A DNA stretch of 64,000 nucleotides from Leishmania donovani. Lineage: Eukaryota; Euglenozoa; Kinetoplastea; Trypanosomatida; Trypanosomatidae. Positions within the stretch are counted from its first letter, which is position 1. Every line of letters starts with the position of its first letter. A program made the position numbers and the translations under genes. This document shows, one piece after another, positions 27,498 to 36,873 of this stretch. The notes below the pieces were generated by a model. That model ran no database searches. It was not told the DNA's origin and worked only from the letters and a program-made list of their open reading frames with translations. The stretch spans positions 709,446 to 773,445 of the forward strand of contig NC_018254.1 of the NCBI RefSeq assembly GCF_000227135.1. Reading direction: 5' to 3'.

Positions 27498-29456
27498 TTA
27501 CTCGTCCTCGACCATCTCGTCGATATCCTTGTGCGTCACGGGGTGCGGAAGTTTGTCGGTCTTGATGCGAATGGCAGCGAAGGGGCTGTCTACGCCGGTG
27601 ATGACTGACTTGTCCTCGCGGATGCCGGTGCCGCTGAAGGCGTCGCCGATCATCCAGCCGCCGATGATGGCGTAGTAGTCGTCCTGCTTCTTCAACTCAA
27701 ACAGCTGTTGGTAAATCATGTTGCGCTTCCCATAGTTGCCACCAGACTCAGCGTGCACCTCGCCGTCGCCGGAGGTGATGGTCACGTTGCTGCCCACGCG
27801 GCCGACAATCGGCTTCTTGGCGTACCCGTGCTTGCGCAGCTCGTCCGTCAACTCGTACTCCGCCTTCAAGATGGCGGGGTGTTCGGGGTGGTTGTGGTAG
27901 ATCATGGGCAGGATGGCCTTGTTGCTCGGGATGACTTTCCACATCGGCTCGAAGTAGAGAATTTCCCAGTCATCGCCGAGGAGCAAGTCGCATAGGCGCA
28001 CCTTTTCCTTCGGGGACGGCTTCCAGTTCTCGCCCCGCTCCTCCCGGGCGGCGTAATAGTCCGTGATGGCCGACTCCCACATCCACGTCTTCCACACATT
28101 GCGCACGCGCACGCCGTCGCTATCGACAACGTGGCCATTATCATCAAAGCGGAACTCGTCGAACAGGACGCACAACTTGCCCTCCAGCCCGGCCGCCTCA
28201 GCGGCCTGCATGCAGTAGAGGGCCGTGTACTGCTCTTCCTTCTCCTCATCAACACAGAAGTGAACGCGGCCAGTCGCCCCGCTGTTCGCCCACGCCATCT
28301 TGAGGTTGCGCTCCACCGCGAAGCCGGAGCCGCGAGTGCCCTGCTTGTCCAACCCCACCGACTCGGCCCACTTTTGCTGAATGCGGCCGCACTCTAGAAG
28401 CGTCGACGCGCTGTCGGCATTGTACTCGAAGCACTTGACCTCGCCCGTCTCGTTGTTGAAGGCGAAGTCGAAGCGACCAGAAATGTACGTCTGCTGGTAC
28501 TTCCACGAGTGGCGAATGCGGGGCCAAAACTCCTCAGGAATGGCAAAGAGCCGGAGCTTCTCATCGCTCTCGATCACCTGCGCGGTTGCCTCCATGAAGA
28601 TGTCGTGCAGCTGCGTTCCGTACGCGATGCACCGCAGGTGAAACTCGTGATTTGACTCGTAGTAGCTGACGGCCTTCTCCTCCAGGCGGGTGCGACTGAC
28701 GTCCATGCCAAACTCCTCCACGAATAGCCGCTCCGCCGGGTTGTTCATGTCAAGCCAGTTCGCCTTGGACTCCGTGGGCAGAAAGTTACGGCGCAGCAGA
28801 TATGGCTTCGGTGGCTTATTGAAGTGCAGTGACGGATGCAGCGCCACCGGCGGCGCCCCTTCCGGCCGGTTCGCGCGACCAGGAAACGTCACCCACCCAA
28901 GCGGGATCTCGATTTCGTCCGCGTCAATGTCATCGATGATGGTCCAGATGCCGTCCCTGTGATCAAGCTTCAGCTTGTACGCGTAGGAGGACTCCCACTT
29001 GTGGAAGCGGTAGTTCTGATCCGCGACACATACGTAGTCGTCGCCCACCTCGGTGATGGCGCCGACGTGGCCAACTGGATTTGTAGCGGTGGAGGGGTAG
29101 ACAAGAAGCGCGTCGGCTTCCGGCTTCGTCCCAGTACCGTTGCGCACTGGCAATACCGCGAAGCTCTCCGCCGTGGCGGCGTCTCGCACCTCCTTCAATT
29201 GGAAAATGTGGCAGGCCCAGTTCACGTCGGGCAGCACCAGCCCCTTACGCACCAGCAGCCAGCGGCGCGCAAACTCGACGCACTGGTACTTGAAGCCGAA
29301 GAAGATGTTGCCCTCAATGCTGCGCTCGCCGGAGAAGTAGTGATCGTGCTTGTTGCTGTACGCTGGGACGCCGCCCGGGGCGTATCCCTGCACAGCACCA
29401 AACGGAATGTGGCCCGGCCTATTAAAGCTCACAGACGCGCGCGGCAGAGACGACAT
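27498..29456 (-). CDS. TRYS: Trypanothione synthetase (bifunctional synthetase/amidase)
   Basis: 652 aa, the usual length of Leishmania TRYS. It joins two glutathiones to spermidine via glutathionylspermidine using ATP, making trypanothione, the main thiol of trypanosomatids, in the cytosol. The N-terminal ~200 residues are the CHAP-type amidase domain with Cys59 (in YQCVEFARRW), His130 (in NPVGHVG) and Asp146 (in CVADQNYR) as the catalytic triad. The rest is the ATP-grasp-like C-N ligase, with FDFAFNNETGEVKCFEYNAD and the late KPIVGRVGSN and GDAFSGTGIREDKSVIT blocks. The acidic C-terminus (ending VEDE) matches the tail that plugs the amidase site in the Leishmania structure. All key residues appear intact. 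The sequence differs from the L. major protein as I remember it at scattered positions. The 3' flank carries an unusual palindrome. Confidence 0.97.
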   Translation of the reverse strand: MSSLPRASVSFNRPGHIPFGAVQGYAPGGVPAYSNKHDHYFSGERSIEGNIFFGFKYQCVEFARRWLLVRKGLVLPDVNWACHIFQLKEVRDAATAESFAVLPVRNGTGTKPEADALLVYPSTATNPVGHVGAITEVGDDYVCVADQNYRFHKWESSYAYKLKLDHRDGIWTIIDDIDADEIEIPLGWVTFPGRANRPEGAPPVALHPSLHFNKPPKPYLLRRNFLPTESKANWLDMNNPAERLFVEEFGMDVSRTRLEEKAVSYYESNHEFHLRCIAYGTQLHDIFMEATAQVIESDEKLRLFAIPEEFWPRIRHSWKYQQTYISGRFDFAFNNETGEVKCFEYNADSASTLLECGRIQQKWAESVGLDKQGTRGSGFAVERNLKMAWANSGATGRVHFCVDEEKEEQYTALYCMQAAEAAGLEGKLCVLFDEFRFDDNGHVVDSDGVRVRNVWKTWMWESAITDYYAAREERGENWKPSPKEKVRLCDLLLGDDWEILYFEPMWKVIPSNKAILPMIYHNHPEHPAILKAEYELTDELRKHGYAKKPIVGRVGSNVTITSGDGEVHAESGGNYGKRNMIYQQLFELKKQDDYYAIIGGWMIGDAFSGTGIREDKSVITGVDSPFAAIRIKTDKLPHPVTHKDIDEMVEDE

Positions 29457-29469
29457 GGCTTATGATTGC

Positions 29470-29500
<31 letters not shown>

Positions 29501-30150
29501 GTTTGTGAGTGTCTGACTGTGTCTGCTTGCGTCCTTGTACATGCACGTCGTCGCTGGCTGGTCTGTGGTGCTCGCTTGCGTCGGGATTCGATTCGAAGGA
29601 GCACGTCTTCTTTCGTCTTTTCTGGCTTTCACTCGCACTTGCTTTCTCCCGTGACTTCGATGAAGATGGCCCGTGATGTGTATTCTACTGAAACACCAGT
29701 GGTGGTGGTGGTGGCGTACGTTGAAACTTACAGAGCGCACAAGCGAAAGGAGGATGCGGGAGTGGGGTGCGAGTGCGCAGATCACACGAAAAGGGCTGTT
29801 GCGCGAGCGATGACCGCAGTGGCGCAGGCGAATGCAAGAACGCATCGCTGTCGCGGAGGCAGTGGGTGAGGAAGGGGGCTGGGTGCGGCAGCGCTCCTCA
29901 AACCCACCTCCTTGTCGTTTGCTGGTCGCGCCTTCGCGTCGTCTTCTCACCCCTTCTGCTCATCCCTTTGCGGACTGTCCGCGTGCTCACGGCACGGCAG
30001 CCGCAGCGGAGCCGGCGAGAAAACGACCGCGACAAGAGGCAGGAGAGTGTGCTGAAGTTCAAGTAGGATCCAAAAGGAAAACAGCGGCGAAGGGAATGCG
30101 AACACGACGTACCAGCTGCGCGCACTGAGACACACATATAGGTATACAGA
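29457..30150. other. Intergenic region between the 672-aa gene and TRYS
   Basis: About 0.7 kb, no gene seen. (TG)13 lies at 29470-29495 immediately upstream of the TRYS start codon. A minus-strand pyrimidine tract (complement of ~29731-29760) with an AG at 29728-29727 is a candidate TRYS splice acceptor, giving a ~270-nt 5' UTR. A GTG-repeat stretch lies at about 29698-29714. Confidence 0.5.
29470..29495. repeat. (TG)13 microsatellite upstream of TRYS
   Basis: Uninterrupted TG dinucleotides starting 14 nt upstream of the TRYS ATG, thus CA repeats in its 5' UTR. Confidence 0.95.
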
Positions 30151-32169
30151 TCACCTTGAGTGTTGGACGGGCGTTCGCTTGGCGCTCTCTGCAGCGCTCA
30201 TCGCCACTGCTGCTGGGTCTCCGTCGGCGTAAATTCCGGAAGGCTTTTCGGGGAGCGCTTCGCTCGCATGGGGCTCCACCTCCGCCAGCAAACCAGCGTG
30301 CAGAGGAGCGTACGTCGGCTGTAGCGGCACACCGAGCTGCTCTGCCGCAGTCTTCCGCTCTCCTTCCAGCATCTGCTGCTGCTCCTCGCGGGCGCCAAAC
30401 ACGCGAAGGTTCGCCAGAACCTCGCGCTCTTCAATCAGCCGCCCGTCCAGCCCGACCTTCGCACCGCGCAGGAGGCTCTTCCCCTGCGTTGCAACGCCCT
30501 CCACCAACTCCGGCCGCTTGCCGACCCACCCATCGTACTCCAGCAACGACCGCGGCGGCGCCAGACCCGGGTACAGCGCCGTGCGGCCGGGATTCAGCGT
30601 CGAAAGCGGCACCTCCCACGGCTCCTCGAGAAAGGCGCGCTCGAACTGCTCCAGCAGCATCGGTGGCACGTAGATCTCCACAGTGAAGCTTCGGTTCATG
30701 ATGAGCGCCTCCTTCGCCTCGTTGCTCAGCCGATGGAACCCCTTCACGACAGCCTGCTGGTTCAGCTTGCCCAGCTCGTGAAGAAAGCGCCGGCCGCAGG
30801 AGTAGTGGCACAGCGCCGGCACGCGCACCACATCCGCCACAAACGGCACGGTCCCCTGCGTCACCGCCGTCCGCCGCAGGCTGCCCGCGGCAGACGCGGA
30901 CGACACTGATGGCGGCGCGTGCCCCAACTCAAAAGCCTCGTAAAGAATGTTGCGGTACGCTGAGATCATCTCCACCTGAGCCTCCTCGCGGTGAAAACGG
31001 TCGTGGCTGATGTCCGGGTCGACGCAGACGGCGGTGTGGAAGTGTTGGAGAATCGTCTGCGGCGAGGAAGGAAGCGACTGAGCCGCGGTAGACGCTAAGT
31101 TCGGTATGCTCGGCGTCGTCTGCCGCACCTGCGCAGCGGGCAAGAGCGTTGTATCACCGTTCTGCTGCAGGTGACGGCGGTTGCCCGCGGTGTAGAAGAA
31201 GGCAAGTGACTCGGGTGCGTCAACGTTGGCGACGGTGCCGTCGGCGACGTCCGCAGCAGCATCAGCAACAAGTGCGGCCCCGGTGCCTGCCCCAGTCGTC
31301 TCTGCCAGCGCGTCCGGCATGGGGATGCCGAACTCCGCAGTGGGGCGGCGCTCTAGCACCCGAGAGGACGACCATCGCTCGCCCTCTACGGTGGCCCAGT
31401 CGTGGTAGTACGCCGGATGCGGACTGGGAAACGGCAGCGGTGCCGGGACCATACGGAGCTCAATGGGGTCCACCACAAGCACGTGCCAGTCGCGCTTCTC
31501 ATGCAGCGCTGCCTCGGCTCGCTGCTTGTCTTCCAACACCTTCCGCATGCGTGCGTCGCCTGCCATGTACTTCTTCTTCTCGAGTGGGTTGCCCTCGCTG
31601 CTCGTCGGGTCGTCGGCGTTGACAGCAGTAAGGAGTGAGACGTCGATGGGGCCGTAGAGGTCAGACATCTGCGTCAGCGGCACGATACGCAGGCGACTCT
31701 CAAACGCCGCGGAGAAGGTGTCGCGACCGCGGGGTCGGTTGAAGGTCATGCCGGAGCGCCTCAGACGGTGCACACGGGACTCATCAAGACCTGAGTAGAA
31801 GTTGCGGCCCAACGTTCGCACAGCCGTCGTCGAGCCGGCGCAGGAGGCGGCGGAAAAGGAGCTGAGCGTGACAGACGCTGCTGCTGAACGTGAGAAAGAG
31901 CTATAAAGAGCCACCGACGAGTACCTTCTCGACGCACCGATGGAGTGGACGCGGTTGGCGAAGATGTCGCTGCTCCAGCCGTCACTGTCACATGCGCCGT
32001 GGAAGAATCGGTTCAGGAAAGAGGGCAGCGCAACTTCTTGGTCGCTCGCAGCTGCGCGCGGTGTACGGGCAGCACCCCGCGCGTGAGGGTCGACGCCTTG
32101 GCGACGCACAGGCGACGCCAGCGATGCGCGCGCCACTGCCGATGCAGGCGCAGATGAGGGACGATGCAT
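30151..32169 (-). CDS. Hypothetical protein, possibly mitochondrial
   Basis: 672 aa from the first ATG in the frame at 32169 (MHRPSSAPAS). The frame is open a little further upstream, but only from a GTG. The first ~40 residues are rich in Arg, Ala and Ser with almost no acids (ASAVARASLASPVRRQGVD), as in kinetoplastid mitochondrial presequences. I recognise no domain. Ordered-looking blocks include WHVLVVDPIELRMVPAPLPF, EEAQVEMISAYRNILYEAFE and FHRLSNEAKEALIMNRSFTV; the middle carries Ala/Val/Asp-rich low complexity. The 'HVLVVDP' and aromatic blocks are reminiscent of kinetoplastid-specific mitoribosomal or RNA-processing proteins, but that is a guess. It lies between MRE11 and TRYS. A pyrimidine tract (complement of 32399-32430) and an AG at 32371-32370 may be its acceptor; a five-codon upstream ORF from an ATG at 32197 would precede the start. 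Confidence 0.8.
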   Translation of the reverse strand: MHRPSSAPASAVARASLASPVRRQGVDPHARGAARTPRAAASDQEVALPSFLNRFFHGACDSDGWSSDIFANRVHSIGASRRYSSVALYSSFSRSAAASVTLSSFSAASCAGSTTAVRTLGRNFYSGLDESRVHRLRRSGMTFNRPRGRDTFSAAFESRLRIVPLTQMSDLYGPIDVSLLTAVNADDPTSSEGNPLEKKKYMAGDARMRKVLEDKQRAEAALHEKRDWHVLVVDPIELRMVPAPLPFPSPHPAYYHDWATVEGERWSSSRVLERRPTAEFGIPMPDALAETTGAGTGAALVADAAADVADGTVANVDAPESLAFFYTAGNRRHLQQNGDTTLLPAAQVRQTTPSIPNLASTAAQSLPSSPQTILQHFHTAVCVDPDISHDRFHREEAQVEMISAYRNILYEAFELGHAPPSVSSASAAGSLRRTAVTQGTVPFVADVVRVPALCHYSCGRRFLHELGKLNQQAVVKGFHRLSNEAKEALIMNRSFTVEIYVPPMLLEQFERAFLEEPWEVPLSTLNPGRTALYPGLAPPRSLLEYDGWVGKRPELVEGVATQGKSLLRGAKVGLDGRLIEEREVLANLRVFGAREEQQQMLEGERKTAAEQLGVPLQPTYAPLHAGLLAEVEPHASEALPEKPSGIYADGDPAAVAMSAAESAKRTPVQHSR

Positions 32170-32900
32170 TACGAAGGCGCTACTGCGATTGATGCATCTC
32201 ACGCCTCACACTCTATCACTGCACGTGAGCAGCCCACGCCGGCGCAGGCGCACAACCACACAAAGATGCGCGTGCGAGGATGTGCAAGCACTGCACCAAG
32301 GCGATGGACGCCCTGGGTTTGCGAATGGGATGCTGTGGATGATGATGGCCTCCGCCAGATACGCTCGCACTTCCGGATGCAACGAATACGTAGACGGCAG
32401 CGGGAGGAGGGGGAGGAGGAGGAGGGGGTAATGGCGGCCATCAAGCCAGAGAGAGCAAGTGAGAGGAAGGAAAAAGAAGGCAAGTGGTTGGGAGGGCAGC
32501 GCTAGAGACAGAGTGTCTGCGCATCGAGCACACATTATCAACGCTAGACTTGTTCCCGTTGCTGCTCGCTTGCTGCTCCCTTTTAGAACGAACAGGATAA
32601 GAAAGATGAGTGCGAGAACGGTGGAGGGAACGGGGCGGCGCATGCTGGCGCGGTGCGGCAGTCCGCTATCCGGATGCGCGAAAAGGGCAAGAGGCAAGGG
32701 GGAAGGGCGCGATGACCATTTCGGTTTGTGGTGCAATAACCTTGAAAGAAAGGCCGAGAGGCAGGAGACGATGGCAAGCGCCCGCTCTCACGCGATGCGC
32801 CGACGGAGAGACGAAAGCGCAGCACGAAGCGGCGCTTTTCTACGACAGAGAAGGACACGCCCGCACAGATGAACGTGCAACCACACGGCCGCCGCTCGTG
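32170..32900. other. Intergenic region between MRE11 and the 672-aa gene
   Basis: About 0.7 kb; only short shadow ORFs. The strongest signal is the minus-strand pyrimidine tract complementary to 32399-32430. Confidence 0.5.
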
Positions 32901-35477
32901 CTAGTGCCGCTGCTGAGATCCACCTGTCCACTTGGACAGAAGATTCACCATGGCCCCCTTTGACACGCCGACACTGCCGCTGCTGGTGACCGTGGCCGGT
33001 CTGTTGCCAGGTGGCAGCACCGCCGAAACCCCCTGATGCGCAACGAAGGTCAGCGTAGGGCCTGCGTCAGCTGCCGTTGCCGACGCCGCGTTCAGGGAAC
33101 CCGCGTTGGCTGCCGATAGTGCGCCTTGGCGAGCTGCAGCACTGCCACCGCCGCCGCCGCGTCGCGCGCTGGTGGGGCGCTGCTGCTTTTTAGCGGAGGC
33201 GGGAGCCTTCCCGACATCGCCAGCTTCATTGCGAGCGCGGCCGTGCCTAGAGATGCCGTGCACCCTGCTGTCATCATCGTCGTTTCCGTCGAAAGCGTGC
33301 ACGGTGCTGACCTCATGGGGACCGCCACCACCGACGCCACAGCTGGAGCCTTTGTCGCCGGTCAAAACGGCCTCCACATCGCGAACGTGAGCGCTTCGCG
33401 CTCGCTTCGAGGGCGGGTACACCTGCTGCACCGCCTGCGCAATCACGCTGTCGATCGGCATTCGATCCAGCCCGTCATCAGGAAGCTCCTCACTTTTATC
33501 GTCCTGGCCGTCCTCGTCGGCGCCGGCCTCGACGAGGGCACCGCCGCACCGCCGGGCTCGCTGGCCCGGTGTGCCCGCCGCTGCGTCCACGCCATTCTCG
33601 CTTCCTTGTTGAATGGCATGTTGCACCAGTCGCGAGACGGACGTTTGTGCAAAACGACCATGGAAATGGTTTTCACTGCCGCTGCCGCTGTCGCTGGTGG
33701 CGAGGTCTGCGGGAGGAGCGGCGACGCGCGTCATCTCGAATGCATCGAGCTCGCGTCTGCGCTCCGCTTGATGCAGCGATGGTGAAGCAGCGCCACCTCG
33801 GCCTTCTCGCTCCCCAGCGACGCCGTCGTCTTCATTTTCTTCAGTGTCACCCATCTGCTGCTGCTGTTGTGCCTCCTCCAGCTGAGCAGCCCGCGCGTAG
33901 CGCTCGTTGACGTGACGCTTGTGCGTGGCAACTTCCTCCGCAACGCGGTCCGGCTTCAAGATGGAGTCGTTCGCGCCGTTCCCTAGCCGGCGCCACACCG
34001 ACTTCTGAGAGGTGTGCAGCAGCTCCATCAGCCGTTCATCGATCGCATCCCGCTCGCCCTTTTCGGCGAAGGCGTAGACGGCGGCGCTCAGCTCCGCCTC
34101 GGAGAGGAGCGTGCACGCGTTCTTTGCGTTTTGATTGAAGACGTCCGCGACCTTCACGCGGATGTCGAGCGTGTTGAGTTGCGGCGCTGCCGGGACGATG
34201 AGGCCGCTCGCAGCAACGCCGCCAGGCCCGAGGGCCGTGCCCAGAGCACCGGCACTAGGTCGCCGCTCCGGCTTCGGTTTTACCGGCCGCAACAGCTCGC
34301 CTGGGTTCGCGACGACATCCATGTACTGCTGGCCAAAGCGGTTGAAGTTCGGCTGCGGGTACGGCGCAGACGTGACGTCGGTGAAGTCCACAGCCAAGCG
34401 AATGAGTGGATATTTCAGGTTGGGATGGAACGCGAGGACGTCATCGGGGATGTGGCTCACGTGCTCCTCGGCCTCGCTGATCATATCGCTCATCACGTTG
34501 TGCAGGAAGGTCTCCACCGCGTCAAGCGTTCGGCCGTCAGGCAGATCCTGGCGAAGCTCTACCGTGCGTCGCACGACTGGACGCACGCTGCGCAGCGTGT
34601 ATGGAGTGAGCCGGTACGATGTGCCCCGCACTTCGAGGATGCCGTACTGCTTTGGGTTACACTCCTGCGCGGAGAGGGATGTCATGATGGTGCTGCCTGG
34701 CTGCACCACATCAAAGCCGTCCGCCGGCTGCGGCACCATGAGCTGCTCGTGCTCGTTCCCCCAGATCACGAGGTCCATGCCGAAGCCGGCGAGCATTCCC
34801 TCCATGATACCGTTTTTGCTCGCCACGCCACGCACGCCGCGGTTCTGATGCAGTAGCAGGATATTAAACCACTTGCGGCCAGGCACTGGCTTCGGATAGA
34901 CAAACTGAACCTTCTTCAGCCGGAAGCAGCGATGCAGTCGCTCGTCGCGCACGTTACCGAGGCCGTAGAGGGCGATGAAGGTGCTTCCCTTGCGCAGCAG
35001 CACCGGCTCGAGGATGATGTCTTCGAGGGAGGTGACGTGGCCAAAGTAGTTGAGGTAGCCATTCGTTGCGAGCAGGTCGAGCGACGAGGTGCCGCCGACG
35101 GGGTCGTCGTGGTTACCGTGAACAGCAAACACCGGCAGCGCGACGTTGATGTTGGGGTCCTGGAAGTTGGCCATGGGCAGCGCGTGCGTCGGGAAGTTCG
35201 TCGCCGGGTCGCTGAGCAGCGAGAAGGACACGGCCTTGTTGCCGAAGACGTACTTGCGGAAAAGGGAGCAGGCGCGGACGAGGCAACCGAGACTGGGTTT
35301 GTTTTCGTGGAAAAGGTCGCCACCGAGGAGCATGGCGTCTACGTCGTGCTCGGTGCGCGCGGCGCGCAGCACCTCCTCGAAGGTGGTGAAGCTGTCATCG
35401 CCTCGTCTGGGGTCGCGCTCAGCGAAGCCGAGGTGGTTGTCGGTCGTGAGAAGGATCTTGAAGGTGCTCTCAGACAT
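32901..35477 (-). CDS. MRE11: MRE11 double-strand-break repair nuclease
   Basis: 858 aa from the ATG at 35477 (MSESTFKILL). The frame continues upstream to 35795 but that part is low-complexity and non-homologous, and the phosphoesterase domain starts right after this Met. Motifs: DNH (Asp13, His15), GGDLFHENKPS (Asp54), GNHDD (Asn122, His123), LLLHQN (His210) and WGNEHE (240-244, His243). These are the Mn-binding motifs of MRE11, with one exception: the first His of the usual GHEHE is Asn241. A capping region with QPGSTIMTSLSAQECNPKQY follows. From about residue 560 the protein is acidic, Ala/Gly-rich and probably disordered. MRE11 with RAD50 processes DNA ends in the nucleus for homologous recombination and telomere care. 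Trypanosomatid MRE11 proteins have long divergent C-termini, so the length is unsurprising. Confidence 0.95.
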   Translation of the reverse strand: MSESTFKILLTTDNHLGFAERDPRRGDDSFTTFEEVLRAARTEHDVDAMLLGGDLFHENKPSLGCLVRACSLFRKYVFGNKAVSFSLLSDPATNFPTHALPMANFQDPNINVALPVFAVHGNHDDPVGGTSSLDLLATNGYLNYFGHVTSLEDIILEPVLLRKGSTFIALYGLGNVRDERLHRCFRLKKVQFVYPKPVPGRKWFNILLLHQNRGVRGVASKNGIMEGMLAGFGMDLVIWGNEHEQLMVPQPADGFDVVQPGSTIMTSLSAQECNPKQYGILEVRGTSYRLTPYTLRSVRPVVRRTVELRQDLPDGRTLDAVETFLHNVMSDMISEAEEHVSHIPDDVLAFHPNLKYPLIRLAVDFTDVTSAPYPQPNFNRFGQQYMDVVANPGELLRPVKPKPERRPSAGALGTALGPGGVAASGLIVPAAPQLNTLDIRVKVADVFNQNAKNACTLLSEAELSAAVYAFAEKGERDAIDERLMELLHTSQKSVWRRLGNGANDSILKPDRVAEEVATHKRHVNERYARAAQLEEAQQQQQMGDTEENEDDGVAGEREGRGGAASPSLHQAERRRELDAFEMTRVAAPPADLATSDSGSGSENHFHGRFAQTSVSRLVQHAIQQGSENGVDAAAGTPGQRARRCGGALVEAGADEDGQDDKSEELPDDGLDRMPIDSVIAQAVQQVYPPSKRARSAHVRDVEAVLTGDKGSSCGVGGGGPHEVSTVHAFDGNDDDDSRVHGISRHGRARNEAGDVGKAPASAKKQQRPTSARRGGGGGSAAARQGALSAANAGSLNAASATAADAGPTLTFVAHQGVSAVLPPGNRPATVTSSGSVGVSKGAMVNLLSKWTGGSQQRH

Positions 35478-36873
35478 TCTGTGAGCAAGAGCGGACGCCG
35501 TCGATAGTTTGCCCTTGCTTCTCCGATAGACGATCCGCGATGGCCGTTGTGCCGGGCGCGCGCACGGTGCAACGGCTTCCACGGCAGCCCCGGACTTGAG
35601 GAGAGCGGCAGCACGAACTGTGCAGCGTGTGCGCGCGTCGCTGCTGAGTCCAATTCTCTTCTTGTGTTGTATGTTTCTGTGAATCTCTCGTCGCTGTATG
35701 AGTATGTATGCTTGAGTGGGTCTGTGTAGCGTTAGCTCTATGCGTAGTTCTGCGTATGTGCATGCGTGTGAGTCTCGGTGCAGTGCTCGCGACACGCATG
35801 ATATCGGTGTGTCTGTGGGCGGCTACAGGATATCAAGACGTGCGTGCAACCAGCGCCATGGACGGGGAGCAAGAGAGAGGGAGAGAGCGAGAGAGCGAGA
35901 TGGTTGAGAGCAAACAGAAAATCAAAAGACGGCATGAGACCATGCGCACCGCTCTCGCGCAAGCACAAGTGCGCTACGCGATGCACCTAGTGCGTCAAAA
36001 AGAGAAGGGTCACAAAGAAAGAAAGGAGGTCGAGCATTGCCAGAGGTTCGTTGGCCGAGGCAGTCCGCCTCTCCGGGATCGCTCGTCGCCGCCGCTCCTC
36101 CCATCTGCTCGCAGCAGCTGACCCTCACACAAAGCGTCGCGCAGCTTCTTCGTATTTCTATGCGCTGCGCATGCTAATCAGCCCACACGTCTGCTGCGTG
36201 CGCACGCGCAGATGCGTTTCTCTGTCTGCGTGTGTGTCGCTCGCGGTGCGATGCACGCGTTCCGTCGCTCGCTCCCGTATTTCGCTCTTTTCTGTTTTCC
36301 TTGCGTTCGATTGGACGCCTGCGGCATTAGTCAGTGGGGGCCAACTCAGCGGCACCGCCACATGTCACTTTCCTGCCCCCCACTCCGCTCCACTCCACTC
36401 CACTCCCACGCCGAGCACACTCACGCACACAACGCAGGCGAACGTGGCAACAACAACAAGCCGGTGTGTCCTTCAGCCCCGATCGCCCACGTAGTTCGAG
36501 CCCCCGCCACCACGACGGAGGCCACCACAATCGTCTCCTCCGCCATCTTCGCTTGGCCGTGAGCTACCCTTCGTAGAGTCCACCGAGGCGAGCGTGCTCG
36601 GCGTGCGACAGAGAGAATGAGGAAGACAAAGAGCACGAGCAGCACTCCATTCATCCATACATCCATCGTCGTCCACATTCTCGCTCAGTTGAGGCGGATG
36701 GGCCAAGGGTACGAAGAAAAGACGAGGACTTTGGAAAGCAACGGTTTCCACTTAGCCTTAGAAACAACAGTGACGCGAAGCCCACAAACCCACGCGCGAC
36801 AACGCGCGCACACACACACACATACGCACAGACATACGCACACGAAGATATGTCTCGCTCTTTTGCACTACCC
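35478..36873. other. Intergenic region between the 1273-aa gene and MRE11
   Basis: 1.4 kb. A long purine-rich run on the plus strand at ~35868-35945 is a polypyrimidine tract upstream of MRE11. If it is used, an upstream ATG at 35761 would open a ~97-codon uORF ending at 35470, overlapping the MRE11 start. (CCACT)n repeats lie at about 36381-36405 and (CA)n at ~36812-36824. No gene seen. Confidence 0.5.
36381..36405. repeat. CACTC/CCACT pentamer tandem repeat
   Basis: Four to five imperfect copies of a CCACT pentamer on the plus strand in the spacer upstream of MRE11. Confidence 0.8.

Noticed and set aside
35478..35795. N-terminal extension of MRE11 by 106 codons
   Set aside because: The extension is His/Thr/Arg-rich UTR-like sequence without homology, and the phosphoesterase domain begins right after the internal ATG at 35477.
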